37,583 bases of DNA from Rickettsiales bacterium UBA4270 (GCA_002395105.1 DGWA01000004.1:1-37583); one strand, 5' to 3'; positions 16,817 to 25,730 are shown, counted from the stretch's first letter. Numbers and translations are program-made. The notes: generated by a model not told the origin, from the letters alone.

Positions 16817-17569
16817 CTAAAACTCTTTTCTATTTAAATCCAAGCTTGCTATACATAAAAATATACAGCAAAAAATAACTGCTTGCACTGTAAACAACAA
16901 AACTTCTAATGACGAAAAATTACCATAAACCAACCATGAAGTTTTACCAAAAATATCAAGCCTTGGTAAAAAAATAGATGAAATTTTTAACACAGAACTT
17001 AGTATACTTTTCCATCCAAAATCTGATGTAACTGTTATATATGCTACAAAATTTCCAATAACTCTTCCGACAAGATACATAACAAAACAAGCGGATAAAC
17101 TATGTACAAAACTATTAATTATCAAAGAACAACATAATGTAAAACTTAACATTATTAAACCTTCAAGATAAATACTGAAACACCAAATTATTGTATTTAT
17201 AATGTTCGCTTTTAACACAAAAAGCACAATTCCAATTGGAATAATTAATGTATATAATGCAACGGAAAAAGCAAAAAACATAGCAATAACAACTTTATAT
17301 CTTGATATAGGATGAGAAAGAATTACCTCAATTTCATGACTGTCGAACATTCTTTTAATATAAAATACAACAAATGACATAAAACCTAATGCAATGGAAA
17401 TACGCGAAAGACCAGCAGTGTATATAATTTTAGCTTCTTGTTCTTCAACCACGGCATTTGAACCTAAAAAAATAGCAAAACCGGTGCACAATAATATTAA
17501 AATCGTTGTCCCAAAAAAAATAGCATCTCGTTTGAATGCAAACAATATTTGTAAAAAAATTCCCTTCAT
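16817..17569 (-). CDS. ABC-2 type transporter permease
   Basis: A 250-residue integral membrane protein with about six hydrophobic segments (18-40, 53-69, 90-120, 122-150, 154-176, 225-243). The cytoplasmic loop HEIEVILSHPISRYKVVIAMFF (about 76-97) is the coupling segment typical of ABC-2 permeases of the NosY type. No ABC ATPase gene is adjacent in the window, so its motor must be encoded elsewhere. It lies downstream of the AsmA-like gene and directly upstream of the helical-repeat protein. The substrate is unknown; CcmB of cytochrome c maturation was considered but its characteristic context is absent. Confidence 0.72.
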   Translation of the reverse strand: MKGIFLQILFAFKRDAIFFGTTILILLCTGFAIFLGSNAVVEEQEAKIIYTAGLSRISIALGFMSFVVFYIKRMFDSHEIEVILSHPISRYKVVIAMFFAFSVALYTLIIPIGIVLFVLKANIINTIIWCFSIYLEGLIMLSFTLCCSLIINSFVHSLSACFVMYLVGRVIGNFVAYITVTSDFGWKSILSSVLKISSIFLPRLDIFGKTSWLVYGNFSSLEVLLFTVQAVIFCCIFLCIASLDLNRKEF

Positions 17570-17599
17570 AAAAAAGAATAAAAAAATAAAATATAATTT

Positions 17600-20350
17600 T
17601 CAAACAGATTGATAAATATTTGCAATGGTTTCGTCAAGCTGTTCCCAATTGATTAAACATTCTGGTTTTTTTGGATCTCCATTGCATGCAAACGGTATAT
17701 ATATAGGAAACGGAGTTGACAAACGTTTTCTTGACATCATTGTTGCAAAACTACCGGACATCTTTCTTAAAATATTTGTAAAAATTCCATATTCAAATAT
17801 TACACTTCCACTTACTAATTCACGAGATAATGTTAAATCTCCTTTTAAGATACCATCTTCAATTAAAAAATTCCCATCACCTTTTGGAAAAGCCAACGAA
17901 CTACTTTTTATAGCAGCTTTATAATCATAATCACTTCTTAATCCATTAGTTATAACCTCACTACTCATGCCTAAAAGATCAAAATGAGGTATTGTTATAT
18001 TTTGCACTATAAATCTTCCTTCACCATTTAAGCCATGCAAAAATTTAACTGGATTAAAACCAAAAGTCTTCAAATTACATTGAAATGAAACATAACCATC
18101 AATAGGTGAATTAACTATATTTTTAATTAAAAAACCAGAACCAGAAAGTGCAAATTGCAATTCTGGGCGTCCTTGCAAAGACATAACAACATTAGTTTCT
18201 ACATCAGAATTATTGTATTTTAATTTTAAACCTTCTGTTTTTACAATTCCATTATAAAGTAATATGTTTCCATTAATATTATTTAATATATTATTTTTGA
18301 TAAATAATTGCTCTACGTTAACATTTAAATTTCCATTCAATCCTACTAATGATGGTATATTATAATCTTTATCTTCATAAAAAATTTCAGATAAACTTCG
18401 ATTAGATGCTAGTCTTAGATCTTCATACAATTTCTTGTCAAATCTAAAATCTAAATTTTTTACATCAATATTCAAGTCAAAAGTTTCTTTATCATCTATG
18501 TTTGCTAAACCAAAATTAACCTTTCCTCTAACAATTTCACTATCTGCAACAATATCGATATTTGTTTTTTTATTATTATCATTGTATTCAATAGCAAAAT
18601 AATTGATTTTTTTATCATAAAAAAGTAAATTATTCAAAAATAATGCCTTTTTTGCATTAAAATTAACCTCTCGATTTCTCTTCTCAAATAACTGTTTCCA
18701 AAAAATAGCATCTTGCCTTTCTTGTTGTTGGAAATCAATAAAATCATTATATATATCTTTATAAAATTCCTTAAAATTAAAGTATCTATTTAGATCAATA
18801 TTTTGTATAAAAATTTTTTCATCACTTTCAAAATTATTATATCCATAATCATATAAACTACGAAGATCGTATTTAAAAATTTTTACTTCATTTATATAAA
18901 ACAATATATCATTCAATAAAATTGAAGTTGTTGAAAAAACTAAATTTCCGTTCATCCTAAAATTATCTATGTTTAAATTTTGATTAAAAATTTTTGTATT
19001 AAGTAATTTAAAAAAACTATTTATGTCTTTCTTTCCATTTACGAATAAATTTCCGATATGATTATTACTACTCTTAATTAAGATACTATTATCAAGATTT
19101 TCTCCAAAATTTGCTGAAATTTCATTTATATTGATTTTCCCATTTACATTTTTTGAAACATCTATAATAAGATTTTCTACAGGTACTGTATTGATATTGG
19201 CTTTTTTTATATCAAATTGTGTGTGTAGTTTTATATATTTCGTGTATTCAATTAAATATAGAACTATTTTGCTAAAAGCATTTATACTTTCAAAATCTTT
19301 TTTTTCTTTTGAATTTAACAAAATCCTATTTTCACTTCCAGACATTGCAATTGCTTGTAAATTTTGTTCTTTTTCAAAATCATTTTGAAACATGTTTTTA
19401 ACATCAAATGTCGTCTTATCTAAATCTAAATTATCAAATTCAATGTTTAAAAGATTGCTTTCACTATTAAAGCTTATATTGCCCATGTCTCTATTCACCA
19501 TTAATTTTCCATTTATTTCAAAAACATCTTTTTTATTTACACTTTTATGAATTATATTTGCTTTAAGTGATATCCTTTTATCGAGTAGTGTCTTATAAAA
19601 TTTATTATTAATTTCTCTTTCACGCAAATTTTGCACAGATGTTAGAACATTTTGTAATAGACAATTAACATTTCCACCATCTCTTGAATCAAAGACATAA
19701 CACAAACAATTATCATCTTCCATCTTTGCATTCATTTCATATTTTTCTGTATTTGGATGTTTTACAGTAACTAAAATATTATTTTTTCTATCTTGATTTA
19801 TCCCAATATTCATTGTGTAAAATTCAAAATCTTTTTGCTTTGTAATTTTAATATCATTGATAATAACTTCATCACTGTTTCTACCATTTGAATAAACATT
19901 AATAATTAAATTTTTTATCTCTATTGAATAGTATTTCTTTGCAATTTCAGATTTTAAAAAATTAACAATATCAACCAATGTAGTATCGTTGCTTAAATGA
20001 ACATCTAACGATATTTTTTCACTATATATATTCCCACTGAAAAGTCCATATACAAAATTTTCACCATGACCATTAATTTTATTTTTTCCAACATTAATGC
20101 TATATTCAAATTTATTCGTCATGCCTTTTAAACCAATTATCCTCAGCGTCCAATTGTTCTTAGCAACGAAATTTATTCCATTATTTGCAGCTTCTTTGAC
20201 TACACTAACACCTATTGCGTTGATTGGTATTAAACTAACTATCAGAGTACATAAAAATACAGATACAATGACGAATATAATGTTAAACAACAACCTCACA
20301 AATACTAGTATAAAACTAATTTGTTTTTTATTTTGTTTAGTAAAAATCAA
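17600..20350 (-). CDS. AsmA-like/DUF3971 outer-membrane biogenesis protein
   Basis: A 916-residue protein anchored by one N-terminal membrane helix (about 12-43) with a long beta-rich periplasmic portion. Its C-terminal region (about 690-900) has the AsmA-like pattern: LKLKYNNSDVETNVVMSL, PELQFALSGSGFL, FGFNPVKFLHGLNGEGRF, NGLRSDYDYKAAIKSSSLAF, and an FPIYIPFACNGDPKKPE ending. Such repeating-groove proteins (AsmA, YhdP, TamB families) are thought to bridge the periplasm and move phospholipids to the outer membrane. The frame opens at TTG (20350); the next in-frame ATG is well past the membrane helix, so TTG is preferred. It starts 31 bases after holA. Confidence 0.85.
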   Translation of the reverse strand: MIFTKQNKKQISFILVFVRLLFNIIFVIVSVFLCTLIVSLIPINAIGVSVVKEAANNGINFVAKNNWTLRIIGLKGMTNKFEYSINVGKNKINGHGENFVYGLFSGNIYSEKISLDVHLSNDTTLVDIVNFLKSEIAKKYYSIEIKNLIINVYSNGRNSDEVIINDIKITKQKDFEFYTMNIGINQDRKNNILVTVKHPNTEKYEMNAKMEDDNCLCYVFDSRDGGNVNCLLQNVLTSVQNLREREINNKFYKTLLDKRISLKANIIHKSVNKKDVFEINGKLMVNRDMGNISFNSESNLLNIEFDNLDLDKTTFDVKNMFQNDFEKEQNLQAIAMSGSENRILLNSKEKKDFESINAFSKIVLYLIEYTKYIKLHTQFDIKKANINTVPVENLIIDVSKNVNGKININEISANFGENLDNSILIKSSNNHIGNLFVNGKKDINSFFKLLNTKIFNQNLNIDNFRMNGNLVFSTTSILLNDILFYINEVKIFKYDLRSLYDYGYNNFESDEKIFIQNIDLNRYFNFKEFYKDIYNDFIDFQQQERQDAIFWKQLFEKRNREVNFNAKKALFLNNLLFYDKKINYFAIEYNDNNKKTNIDIVADSEIVRGKVNFGLANIDDKETFDLNIDVKNLDFRFDKKLYEDLRLASNRSLSEIFYEDKDYNIPSLVGLNGNLNVNVEQLFIKNNILNNINGNILLYNGIVKTEGLKLKYNNSDVETNVVMSLQGRPELQFALSGSGFLIKNIVNSPIDGYVSFQCNLKTFGFNPVKFLHGLNGEGRFIVQNITIPHFDLLGMSSEVITNGLRSDYDYKAAIKSSSLAFPKGDGNFLIEDGILKGDLTLSRELVSGSVIFEYGIFTNILRKMSGSFATMMSRKRLSTPFPIYIPFACNGDPKKPECLINWEQLDETIANIYQSV

Positions 20351-20381
20351 GTATTTTTTATATATTTTGTTGCTTAGATTA

Positions 20382-21380
20382 TCATCTAATTCTTGATAAA
20401 ATTAATTTTCGATCAAAATAATTTAATGCTATATTCTCATTATAAAGTTTTGCAACTTTTTCAACTTGAATTGCAATTGCTATATATTTCTCAAGCATAC
20501 CAATTGTTGTATTAGCTATTGCGATCTTTAATAACGGAATTCTTTTCCAAAAAACAAATTTTGATTTCATCGCAGTGTTGACGTCAATACCATCTTGAAC
20601 CATTGTTTTTATACTTAAAAGCAGTTCCACTGATTGAATAAAAATTCTAATCAAAGGAATAATAGACATGCAATCTTTTTTTAAAATCTCAAATTCAAAA
20701 ACAGCTTGTTTAATATTTCCAGCAAGTAAATTATCTACAAAAGTTATAGGATCGACAACACTATTGTCGACAATTATATTTTCTACATCTTCAATTATGA
20801 TTTCATTATTATTACTATATATGGCCATTTTTTCACATTCACTTATGAGTGTTTTTCTGTCTCCATGCAACATTTTTGCCATTAAACAAATAGCTTGTTG
20901 AGATATAGCTATACTTTTTTCAGAAAAAAAATTTTGTATACATTGTTTTGCCTTATTTTCATCATCACCATAACATGCTATACTGGCAGTAAAGTCTCCT
21001 TTTTCAAAAAATGTTTTAAACGATGACTTACTATCTAATTCTGGGGCAAAAAATAAAACTATTTTATTTTTATAATTATTCTTATTTAAGAAAAGTAATT
21101 CATCTTTTAGCTTACTTCTTCCGTTCGGTTTAAAATTATATACTTTTATTATCTTACTTGATGAAAAAAAACTATCACACAAATTTTCTTGAAGAACTGA
21201 TGAAAAATTCTTTTCTATATCTTGAAAATCAAGGACAACAATCTCATCATGAGCAAAATTTTGTTTTATTTTATCAGCCATCTCAGAGGCAAGGCCAAAA
21301 TTTTGTTGAAAAAACAATATAGCATTAATACTATCTAATTTTGATAAACATTTATTAAAAGTTAATTCTGTAAATATCAT
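20382..21380 (-). CDS. holA: DNA polymerase III delta subunit
   Basis: Clamp-loader subunit that opens the beta sliding clamp. The 332-residue protein shows the HolA arrangement: an N-terminal segment AILFFQQNFGLASEMADKI in the place of the degenerate ATP-binding region, FFSSSKIIKVYNF, a KNKIVLFFAPELDSKS strand, LMAKMLHGDRKTLISECEKMAIY (lid region), and the C-terminal collar with VDNLLAGNIKQAVFEFEIL and a final ENIALNYFDRKLILSRIR helix. It is the first gene of a minus-strand run leading into the AsmA-like gene, and lies 56 bases from the divergent tRNA-Leu. Confidence 0.92.
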   Translation of the reverse strand: MIFTELTFNKCLSKLDSINAILFFQQNFGLASEMADKIKQNFAHDEIVVLDFQDIEKNFSSVLQENLCDSFFSSSKIIKVYNFKPNGRSKLKDELLFLNKNNYKNKIVLFFAPELDSKSSFKTFFEKGDFTASIACYGDDENKAKQCIQNFFSEKSIAISQQAICLMAKMLHGDRKTLISECEKMAIYSNNNEIIIEDVENIIVDNSVVDPITFVDNLLAGNIKQAVFEFEILKKDCMSIIPLIRIFIQSVELLLSIKTMVQDGIDVNTAMKSKFVFWKRIPLLKIAIANTTIGMLEKYIAIAIQVEKVAKLYNENIALNYFDRKLILSRIR

Positions 21381-21436
21381 TCATGTCTTATGCTTACTTG
21401 AAAATAAAAAAAATAATAATCAATTTTGATATCTAA

Positions 21437-21520
21437 ACATCCATGGCGGAACTGGTAGACGCGTTAGGTTCAGGTCCTAATCCTTGCAAAAGGTTGAGGG
21501 TTCAAGTCCCTCTGGATGTA
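21437..21520 (+). tRNA. tRNA-Leu (anticodon CAG)
   Basis: A class II tRNA of 84 bases with fully paired acceptor stem ACATCCA/TGGATGT, a D arm with GGCGGAACTGGTAGACGC, anticodon stem TTAGG/CCTAA around loop TTCAGGT (anticodon CAG), a long variable arm, and T arm GAGGG-TTCAAGT-CCCTC. Discriminator A; CCA is not encoded. It converges with radC, whose stop lies 5 bases beyond. Confidence 0.95.
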
Positions 21521-21525
21521 CATAA

Positions 21526-22416
21526 TTACAATAAATTTTCGTATTTAAAAGAAAAGTATTTTCCATTGCTTATAATTATATGGTCTATAACTTCAACATC
21601 TATTGATTTTAATAAATCAATAACTTTATCTGTCATCGCTATATCTTCTTTAGAAGGAGAAGGATCTTGATTTGGATGATTATGACAAAGTATAACACTC
21701 TTAGCTTTTAAATCTAAGCATTTCTTTATTATATCTCTAAATGAAATAGTAACAGATGAAATACCGGATAAACCAAAATTTATATCATCTATTAATTTTA
21801 ATTTACTATTAAAGAATAATATTCTAAATTGTTCTTCTTCTATCATTCCTAAACTATCTTGACAATAATTAATTAATTTTTGATAATCATTTATAATACA
21901 ACCATCATCTAGTTCTTGTTTTGATAAACGTTTGTTAACTGTCTTTAATAATACCGTTAGATATTTAAAAGTTTTACCATTAACATGATATTTACTTATT
22001 TTTTCAGCACTTAAATTAAAAATATTTTTTAATGTTTTATGATCATCAATAAGCGACTTTGCCATTTTTTTAGTATCAACTCTAGGAATTATTAAAAATA
22101 ATAACAATTCAAGTAAATCATAATCACTAGTCTCGTCTGGATTTAATAAAAATCGTTCAATTGCTCTTTGTCTATGACCAGCATGAATGTTTTTAGTATT
22201 TTGTTGTTGTGAATTTTTATCTGATGTATAACTTTTTCTATAATTTTCTTCAAAAACCTCTCTTTGTAAATTTTGTATATCGTTTTTATTTAAAGTATTT
22301 TTACTGTTTTCATTTGAAAAAATCTCAGTTTCTTTTTTATTGTATTCTTCATTTTTCGACGTTTCTGTATCATCATTTAAACTTGATAATACATCTTTAA
22401 AGCCATCATAACTCAT
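21526..22416 (-). CDS. radC: RadC family JAB-domain protein with N-terminal extension
   Basis: RadC proteins combine a helix-hairpin-helix-like region with an Mpr1/Pad1 (JAMM) metal site; their role is unclear despite the historic DNA-repair name. Residues 78-170 form the UPF0758 N-terminal part, starting HAGHRQRAIERFL. The JAMM site is LCHNHPNQDPSPSKED (243-258) with His245, His247 and Asp258, preceded by an EEQFRILFFNSK strand. Residues 1-75 are an extra hydrophilic, Asn/Glu/Lys-rich stretch without similarity I recognise. It follows gatC by 5 bases in the SPOR-gatC-radC run. Confidence 0.93.
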   Translation of the reverse strand: MSYDGFKDVLSSLNDDTETSKNEEYNKKETEIFSNENSKNTLNKNDIQNLQREVFEENYRKSYTSDKNSQQQNTKNIHAGHRQRAIERFLLNPDETSDYDLLELLLFLIIPRVDTKKMAKSLIDDHKTLKNIFNLSAEKISKYHVNGKTFKYLTVLLKTVNKRLSKQELDDGCIINDYQKLINYCQDSLGMIEEEQFRILFFNSKLKLIDDINFGLSGISSVTISFRDIIKKCLDLKAKSVILCHNHPNQDPSPSKEDIAMTDKVIDLLKSIDVEVIDHIIISNGKYFSFKYENLL

Positions 22417-22421
22417 GTTAT

Positions 22422-22721
22422 TTAATTATTTTTAACAACTTTTGGTACAAGAAAAAAATTATCATTACTTTTTTCTGGAGCATTTGAAAAAATATCATCT
22501 TTAAATTCTTTTGAAATATCTTGTTCACTAATATACTTCTCTTCATCTATTGTGCTATACATTGGTTCAACGTCTTCTATATCTATTTCTAATAATTTTT
22601 TTTGCCAGTCAACTATCTTGGTTAGATCTTTCGATAAAGCTTCATTGATTTCTAGAAAACCACAAGATTTAAAAATTTTATCCAAATCTATTGCCATATT
22701 ATTTATAGACCCAAAACTCAT
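22422..22721 (-). CDS. gatC: Aspartyl/glutamyl-tRNA(Asn/Gln) amidotransferase subunit C
   Basis: Small structural subunit of GatCAB, which converts misacylated Glu-tRNA(Gln) and Asp-tRNA(Asn) to the amidated forms. The 99-residue frame contains DLTKIVDWQKKLLEIDIEDVEPM, the conserved GatC helix and turn, and a C-terminal VVKNN tail after FFLVPKV. The ATG at 22721 overlaps the upstream SPOR gene by 23 bases; a second ATG at 22697, immediately after that gene's stop, gives a 91-residue protein beginning MAIDLDKIF, which matches family N termini better. gatA is 7 kb away and gatB is not in the window. Confidence 0.9.
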   Translation of the reverse strand: MSFGSINNMAIDLDKIFKSCGFLEINEALSKDLTKIVDWQKKLLEIDIEDVEPMYSTIDEEKYISEQDISKEFKDDIFSNAPEKSNDNFFLVPKVVKNN

Positions 22722-23622
22722 TCTTTATAAAATCCAATTTTTTTAATGCATCCCTTACACTAGCTCCATCTTCTTTTGTTGCAAAACTGCCAACAAAAAT
22801 CTTATTTACGCCATTTTCAGAAACAACACTAACATCATCTATTCCACTATTTTTAATCTTATCAGCTAATTCTTTTGCAACCTTTTCATTTGTATAATTT
22901 CCGCATTGTATTCTGTATGTCTTTTTAATAATCTTATTATCTTTAATATCAGTTTTTATTGCTTCTTTGTTTTTATTACTACTTTCATCTTTTGTTATAG
23001 AAACATCAGTATTTTCTGAAATAGATCTATTGCTGTTATTTTTTTTTATTTCACTATCTTTGAATGTTTCATCATTATTATTGCTATTTAAAACATCAGA
23101 AGCTTCCTTTTCATTTCTTATTCTTTTTTTCTTTTTATCATTTTTATTTTCTTTATCTGTCGTATCTTTGCTATTTTTTTCATCTTCTTTTTTATCAAGA
23201 CAATCTTCTGCTTTTGTTTTTGTAGCATTTTCTACAACCTGATAATCCTTTTTTTTCTTACTAACTTGATTTTCTTTAACTGCCAACGCAGATAATATTG
23301 AGTTCTTATTTAACGCTTCATTTAACAAAACATCGTGATGTTTTTTATCTGAATTGCTATCTGAAGCACTATATGATTTACTTGCTTCCTTTTTGCTTTC
23401 TATACTTTTACTAATTCCACCGTCTTCATAGTTTTTTCGCTTTTCATAAAAAAAACTACTATCCCCTTTTTGATCATCGACTTTTCGAACAGCATATGCT
23501 TTTTCTCTATTTTTAGAGTATTCTTTCTTATAATTTGCTTTTGACCTATGTGCAAGTTTTACTTGTCCAGCAGGACAACCAGCAATAAGAAGAATTAGAA
23601 AAAGTAAAAACAATTTTTTCAT
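22699..23622 (-). CDS. SPOR-domain lipoprotein
   Basis: A 307-residue predicted lipoprotein: the signal sequence MKKLFLLFLILLIAGC has a lipobox ending at Cys16. Residues of about 30-225 are low-complexity, rich in Lys, Asp, Asn, Ser and Glu, with no recognisable fold. The C-terminal 75 residues form a SPOR domain (YRIQCGNYTNEKVAKELADK, then VNKIFVGSFATKEDGASVRD). SPOR domains bind denuded glycan strands at the division septum, so the protein probably tethers the outer membrane to septal peptidoglycan. It is first in the SPOR-gatC-radC run and divergent from tRNA-Met. Confidence 0.85.
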   Translation of the reverse strand: MKKLFLLFLILLIAGCPAGQVKLAHRSKANYKKEYSKNREKAYAVRKVDDQKGDSSFFYEKRKNYEDGGISKSIESKKEASKSYSASDSNSDKKHHDVLLNEALNKNSILSALAVKENQVSKKKKDYQVVENATKTKAEDCLDKKEDEKNSKDTTDKENKNDKKKKRIRNEKEASDVLNSNNNDETFKDSEIKKNNSNRSISENTDVSITKDESSNKNKEAIKTDIKDNKIIKKTYRIQCGNYTNEKVAKELADKIKNSGIDDVSVVSENGVNKIFVGSFATKEDGASVRDALKKLDFIKNEFWVYK

Positions 23623-23711
23623 AAAGTTTTAATTTGGGTAGAATGATATTTTTTATTTGCAAACATATTTTTCTACTTGACTTTTACAACAGTTAAACGG
23701 AACACTATGCT

Positions 23712-23785
23712 GGCGATGTAGCTCAGATGGTTAGAGCAACGGAATCATAATCCGTGTGTCGTGAGTTCAATTCTCACCATCGCCA
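23712..23785 (+). tRNA. tRNA-Met, elongator (anticodon CAT)
   Basis: Acceptor stem GGCGATG/CATCGCC, D arm GTAGCTCAGATGGTTAGAGC, anticodon stem ACGGA/TCCGT around loop ATCATAA, and T arm GTGAG-TTCAATT-CTCAC. The paired first base and the anticodon-stem sequence resemble alphaproteobacterial elongator tRNA-Met rather than initiator or lysidine tRNA-Ile. CCA is not encoded (ACCG follows). The rppH coding region begins 2-11 bases downstream. Confidence 0.93.
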
Positions 23786-23796
23786 CCGTGATATTT

Positions 23797-24279
23797 ATGG
23801 AAAAAGTATATCGTCAAAATGTTGGCGCAGTAATTATAAAAGACAATCTTTTGTGGGCAGGTAAAAGATCTGATGTTGACGTTAATAATGATTATATCGG
23901 TTGGCAGTTTCCTCAAGGTGGTATTGAACAAAATGAAGATGCCGACGTAGCCGTGTATAGGGAAATTTTTGAAGAAACCGGAATAAAAAAGGATAAAATA
24001 GAGCTAATTAAAAAAATGCCAAAAAGCTTAAAATACGATTTTCCATCTGACAAAAAAATTTATGCATCATATCGTGGTCAAGAACAATATTGGTATATTT
24101 TTAGATTTCTTGGAAATAATTTAGATATAGATCTAAGCATTACAGATGAAAAAGAGTTTATTAGATGGGACTGGAAGGCTCCAAATTTTATTATTAAAAA
24201 TATTGTTGATTTTAAGAAAAATACATATCTACTTTTGTTTGATTGGATGAAAAAAGAGAAGTTAATAAATTTAACTTAA
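23797..24279 (+). CDS. rppH: RNA pyrophosphohydrolase (Nudix hydrolase RppH)
   Basis: Removes pyrophosphate from the 5' end of mRNAs, or hydrolyses dinucleoside polyphosphates, in this Nudix subgroup. The 160-residue protein starts EKVYRQNVGAVIIKDN, continues to GWQFPQGGIEQNEDADVAVY, and has a complete Nudix box (Gly41 to Gly62) with REIFEETG. The frame extends upstream to a GTG at 23761, but that lies inside the tRNA-Met gene. I therefore take the ATG at 23797, which also matches the family N terminus; a GTG at 23788 is the only other option. It is almost certainly cotranscribed with tRNA-Met. Confidence 0.92.
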   Translation: MEKVYRQNVGAVIIKDNLLWAGKRSDVDVNNDYIGWQFPQGGIEQNEDADVAVYREIFEETGIKKDKIELIKKMPKSLKYDFPSDKKIYASYRGQEQYWYIFRFLGNNLDIDLSITDEKEFIRWDWKAPNFIIKNIVDFKKNTYLLLFDWMKKEKLINLT

Positions 24280-24302
24280 AATTAAATTTTTTTGTTATTT
24301 TC

Positions 24303-24330
24303 TTGACTTTTTAGTATAAATTTTAATAAT
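24303..24330 (+). promoter_or_regulatory. Predicted promoter of nusB
   Basis: TTGACT (24303-24308), a 16-base spacer and AATAAT (24325-24330), differing from the sigma-70 consensus by one base in each box. The predicted start is about 8 bases before the nusB ATG at 24345, leaving a very short leader without a Shine-Dalgarno sequence. Confidence 0.45.
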
Positions 24331-24344
24331 TAAATGAGCTGTTT

Positions 24345-25001
24345 ATGAAAGTTAATTTAGTTGATAATAGTCGACAAAATGAAGAATTGCTGTCAATAAT
24401 GAATAATATTTCAGAAGCAGTTGATTACAACATGGATAAACAAGAAATTTTCGACAGATTTCTCACATACAGACGCCGTATGGCAAGATTAGGTGCAGTT
24501 CAGGCTTTATACTTATACGACTTTAATAATAAGCAAAAAAATAATGAAATGAATATTTTTGGAGCGTTAAATTTATTGGGTTCAAAAGAACTATGCCAAG
24601 AAATAACATCATTTTATAAAAATGTATTTTTTACAAAACAAGATTATGGATTAACAAAAAAGAATAGAAAAATAGACGAAACATTCATGTTTGATATAGT
24701 TAATAAAGCTGTAAATTCAATACAAGAAATAGATGATTTTATTCAATCAAGACTTAGTAGAAATTGGACAACAGAAAAGCTTGACTATGTTCTTCGTGCA
24801 ATAATAAGATGTGCTGTTGCTGAAATTTTATTAGGAGAAAGTATAGAAAAAGCTGTTTTGTGTAGTGAATACACAAATTTAGCTGGGAATTTCTTTAATA
24901 CAAAAGAAATTGGTTTTATCAACGGAATTGTAGACAAGTTATACACAACTGTAACTAAAATTTACCCTTTTGTAAACACAAAATCAACAAATAAACAATG
25001 A
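24345..25001 (+). CDS. nusB: Transcription antitermination factor NusB
   Basis: Binds boxA RNA with S10 to promote rRNA antitermination. The NusB fold is clear from ARLGAVQALYLYDF (51-64) through the helices ending in LDYVLRAIIRCAVAEILLGE and KAVLCSEYTNLAGNFF...GFINGIVDKL. At 218 residues it is longer than the usual 140-160: about 40 N-terminal residues precede the RRRMARLGAVQ block. The long N terminus is supported by a promoter placed immediately upstream of its ATG. It converges with thiN (11-base gap). Confidence 0.92.
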   Translation: MKVNLVDNSRQNEELLSIMNNISEAVDYNMDKQEIFDRFLTYRRRMARLGAVQALYLYDFNNKQKNNEMNIFGALNLLGSKELCQEITSFYKNVFFTKQDYGLTKKNRKIDETFMFDIVNKAVNSIQEIDDFIQSRLSRNWTTEKLDYVLRAIIRCAVAEILLGESIEKAVLCSEYTNLAGNFFNTKEIGFINGIVDKLYTTVTKIYPFVNTKSTNKQ

Positions 25002-25012
25002 GTTGGTATAAT

Positions 25013-25615
25013 TTATTTTTCTATAACAATCAATAGTTCTCCTTTATCTATAGATATCTTTGCAGTTTTAGATATTATTATATTTGAAATTCCATCTATA
25101 TAACCAAATTTAAGATCACCGTTTATACTCCATTTTAAGCCTTCTGTATTTACATTTTTACAATCTAAAAGAGGAATAATTGAGATTGTTTTTCCTAAGA
25201 GATTTTTAATTTCTTTTTTATCTCTCAAAATAAATATTTCCTGTGTTTTTGTTATTATTTTAGCATCAATGTTCTTGGGAATTTCTTTTAGCAAAAGTAC
25301 ATTGCATATAGAATGGTCAAATCTATCTGAGCTTATTGCATTAGATATAACAATTTCATCTGGATTATAATTATTTAAACAATACTGCATTGAGAATTTA
25401 AGATCACTAACATCTTGATTGTTTTTATATACTATTTTACTTGTTTTAATTTTTTTTATCATGTTTGCATCGCATGAATCAAAATCACCAATAATAACAT
25501 CTGGTTCAATATTTGAACCTATATAATTCAAACCACCATCAATGCATATAATTTTATCAAATTCTGAAAAATCTATATCTGAATTTTTACCATTAGCTAT
25601 TAATAATATACGCAT
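25013..25615 (-). CDS. thiN: Thiamine pyrophosphokinase
   Basis: Transfers pyrophosphate from ATP to thiamine to make the cofactor thiamine diphosphate. The 200-residue protein has the ThiN/TPK motifs: CIDGGLNYI (24-32), PDVIIGDFDS (38-47) with metal-binding Asp residues, NNQDVSDLKFSMQY, where the family has QDxTDL, and SSDRFDHSICN. The C-terminal beta domain includes GLKWSINGDLKFG and an SNIIIS strand. As no thiamine biosynthesis genes are present here, salvage of host thiamine is the simplest interpretation. Confidence 0.9.
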   Translation of the reverse strand: MRILLIANGKNSDIDFSEFDKIICIDGGLNYIGSNIEPDVIIGDFDSCDANMIKKIKTSKIVYKNNQDVSDLKFSMQYCLNNYNPDEIVISNAISSDRFDHSICNVLLLKEIPKNIDAKIITKTQEIFILRDKKEIKNLLGKTISIIPLLDCKNVNTEGLKWSINGDLKFGYIDGISNIIISKTAKISIDKGELLIVIEK

Positions 25616-25730
25616 ATTTAAATATGAATATTTTCAAAATAAAAATCAATTTATACAATTTTGTTGACATTAATAATAACATATACAATCAATTAAATGA
25701 TTAATATCCAAATTTAAACCTGCAAAAATA

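Noticed and set aside
16817..17569. ABC permease read as CcmB
   Set aside because: The loop sequence HPISRYKVV and the layout fit generic ABC-2 permeases, and no cytochrome c maturation genes are nearby.
23761..23796. GTG at 23761 as the rppH start
   Set aside because: It lies inside the T arm of tRNA-Met, and the added residues do not match the RppH N terminus. ATG at 23797 is better.
25664..25689. TTGACA...TACAAT as the eptA promoter
   Set aside because: The spacer is only 14 bases, too short for a standard sigma-70 promoter, and no better -10 box was found.
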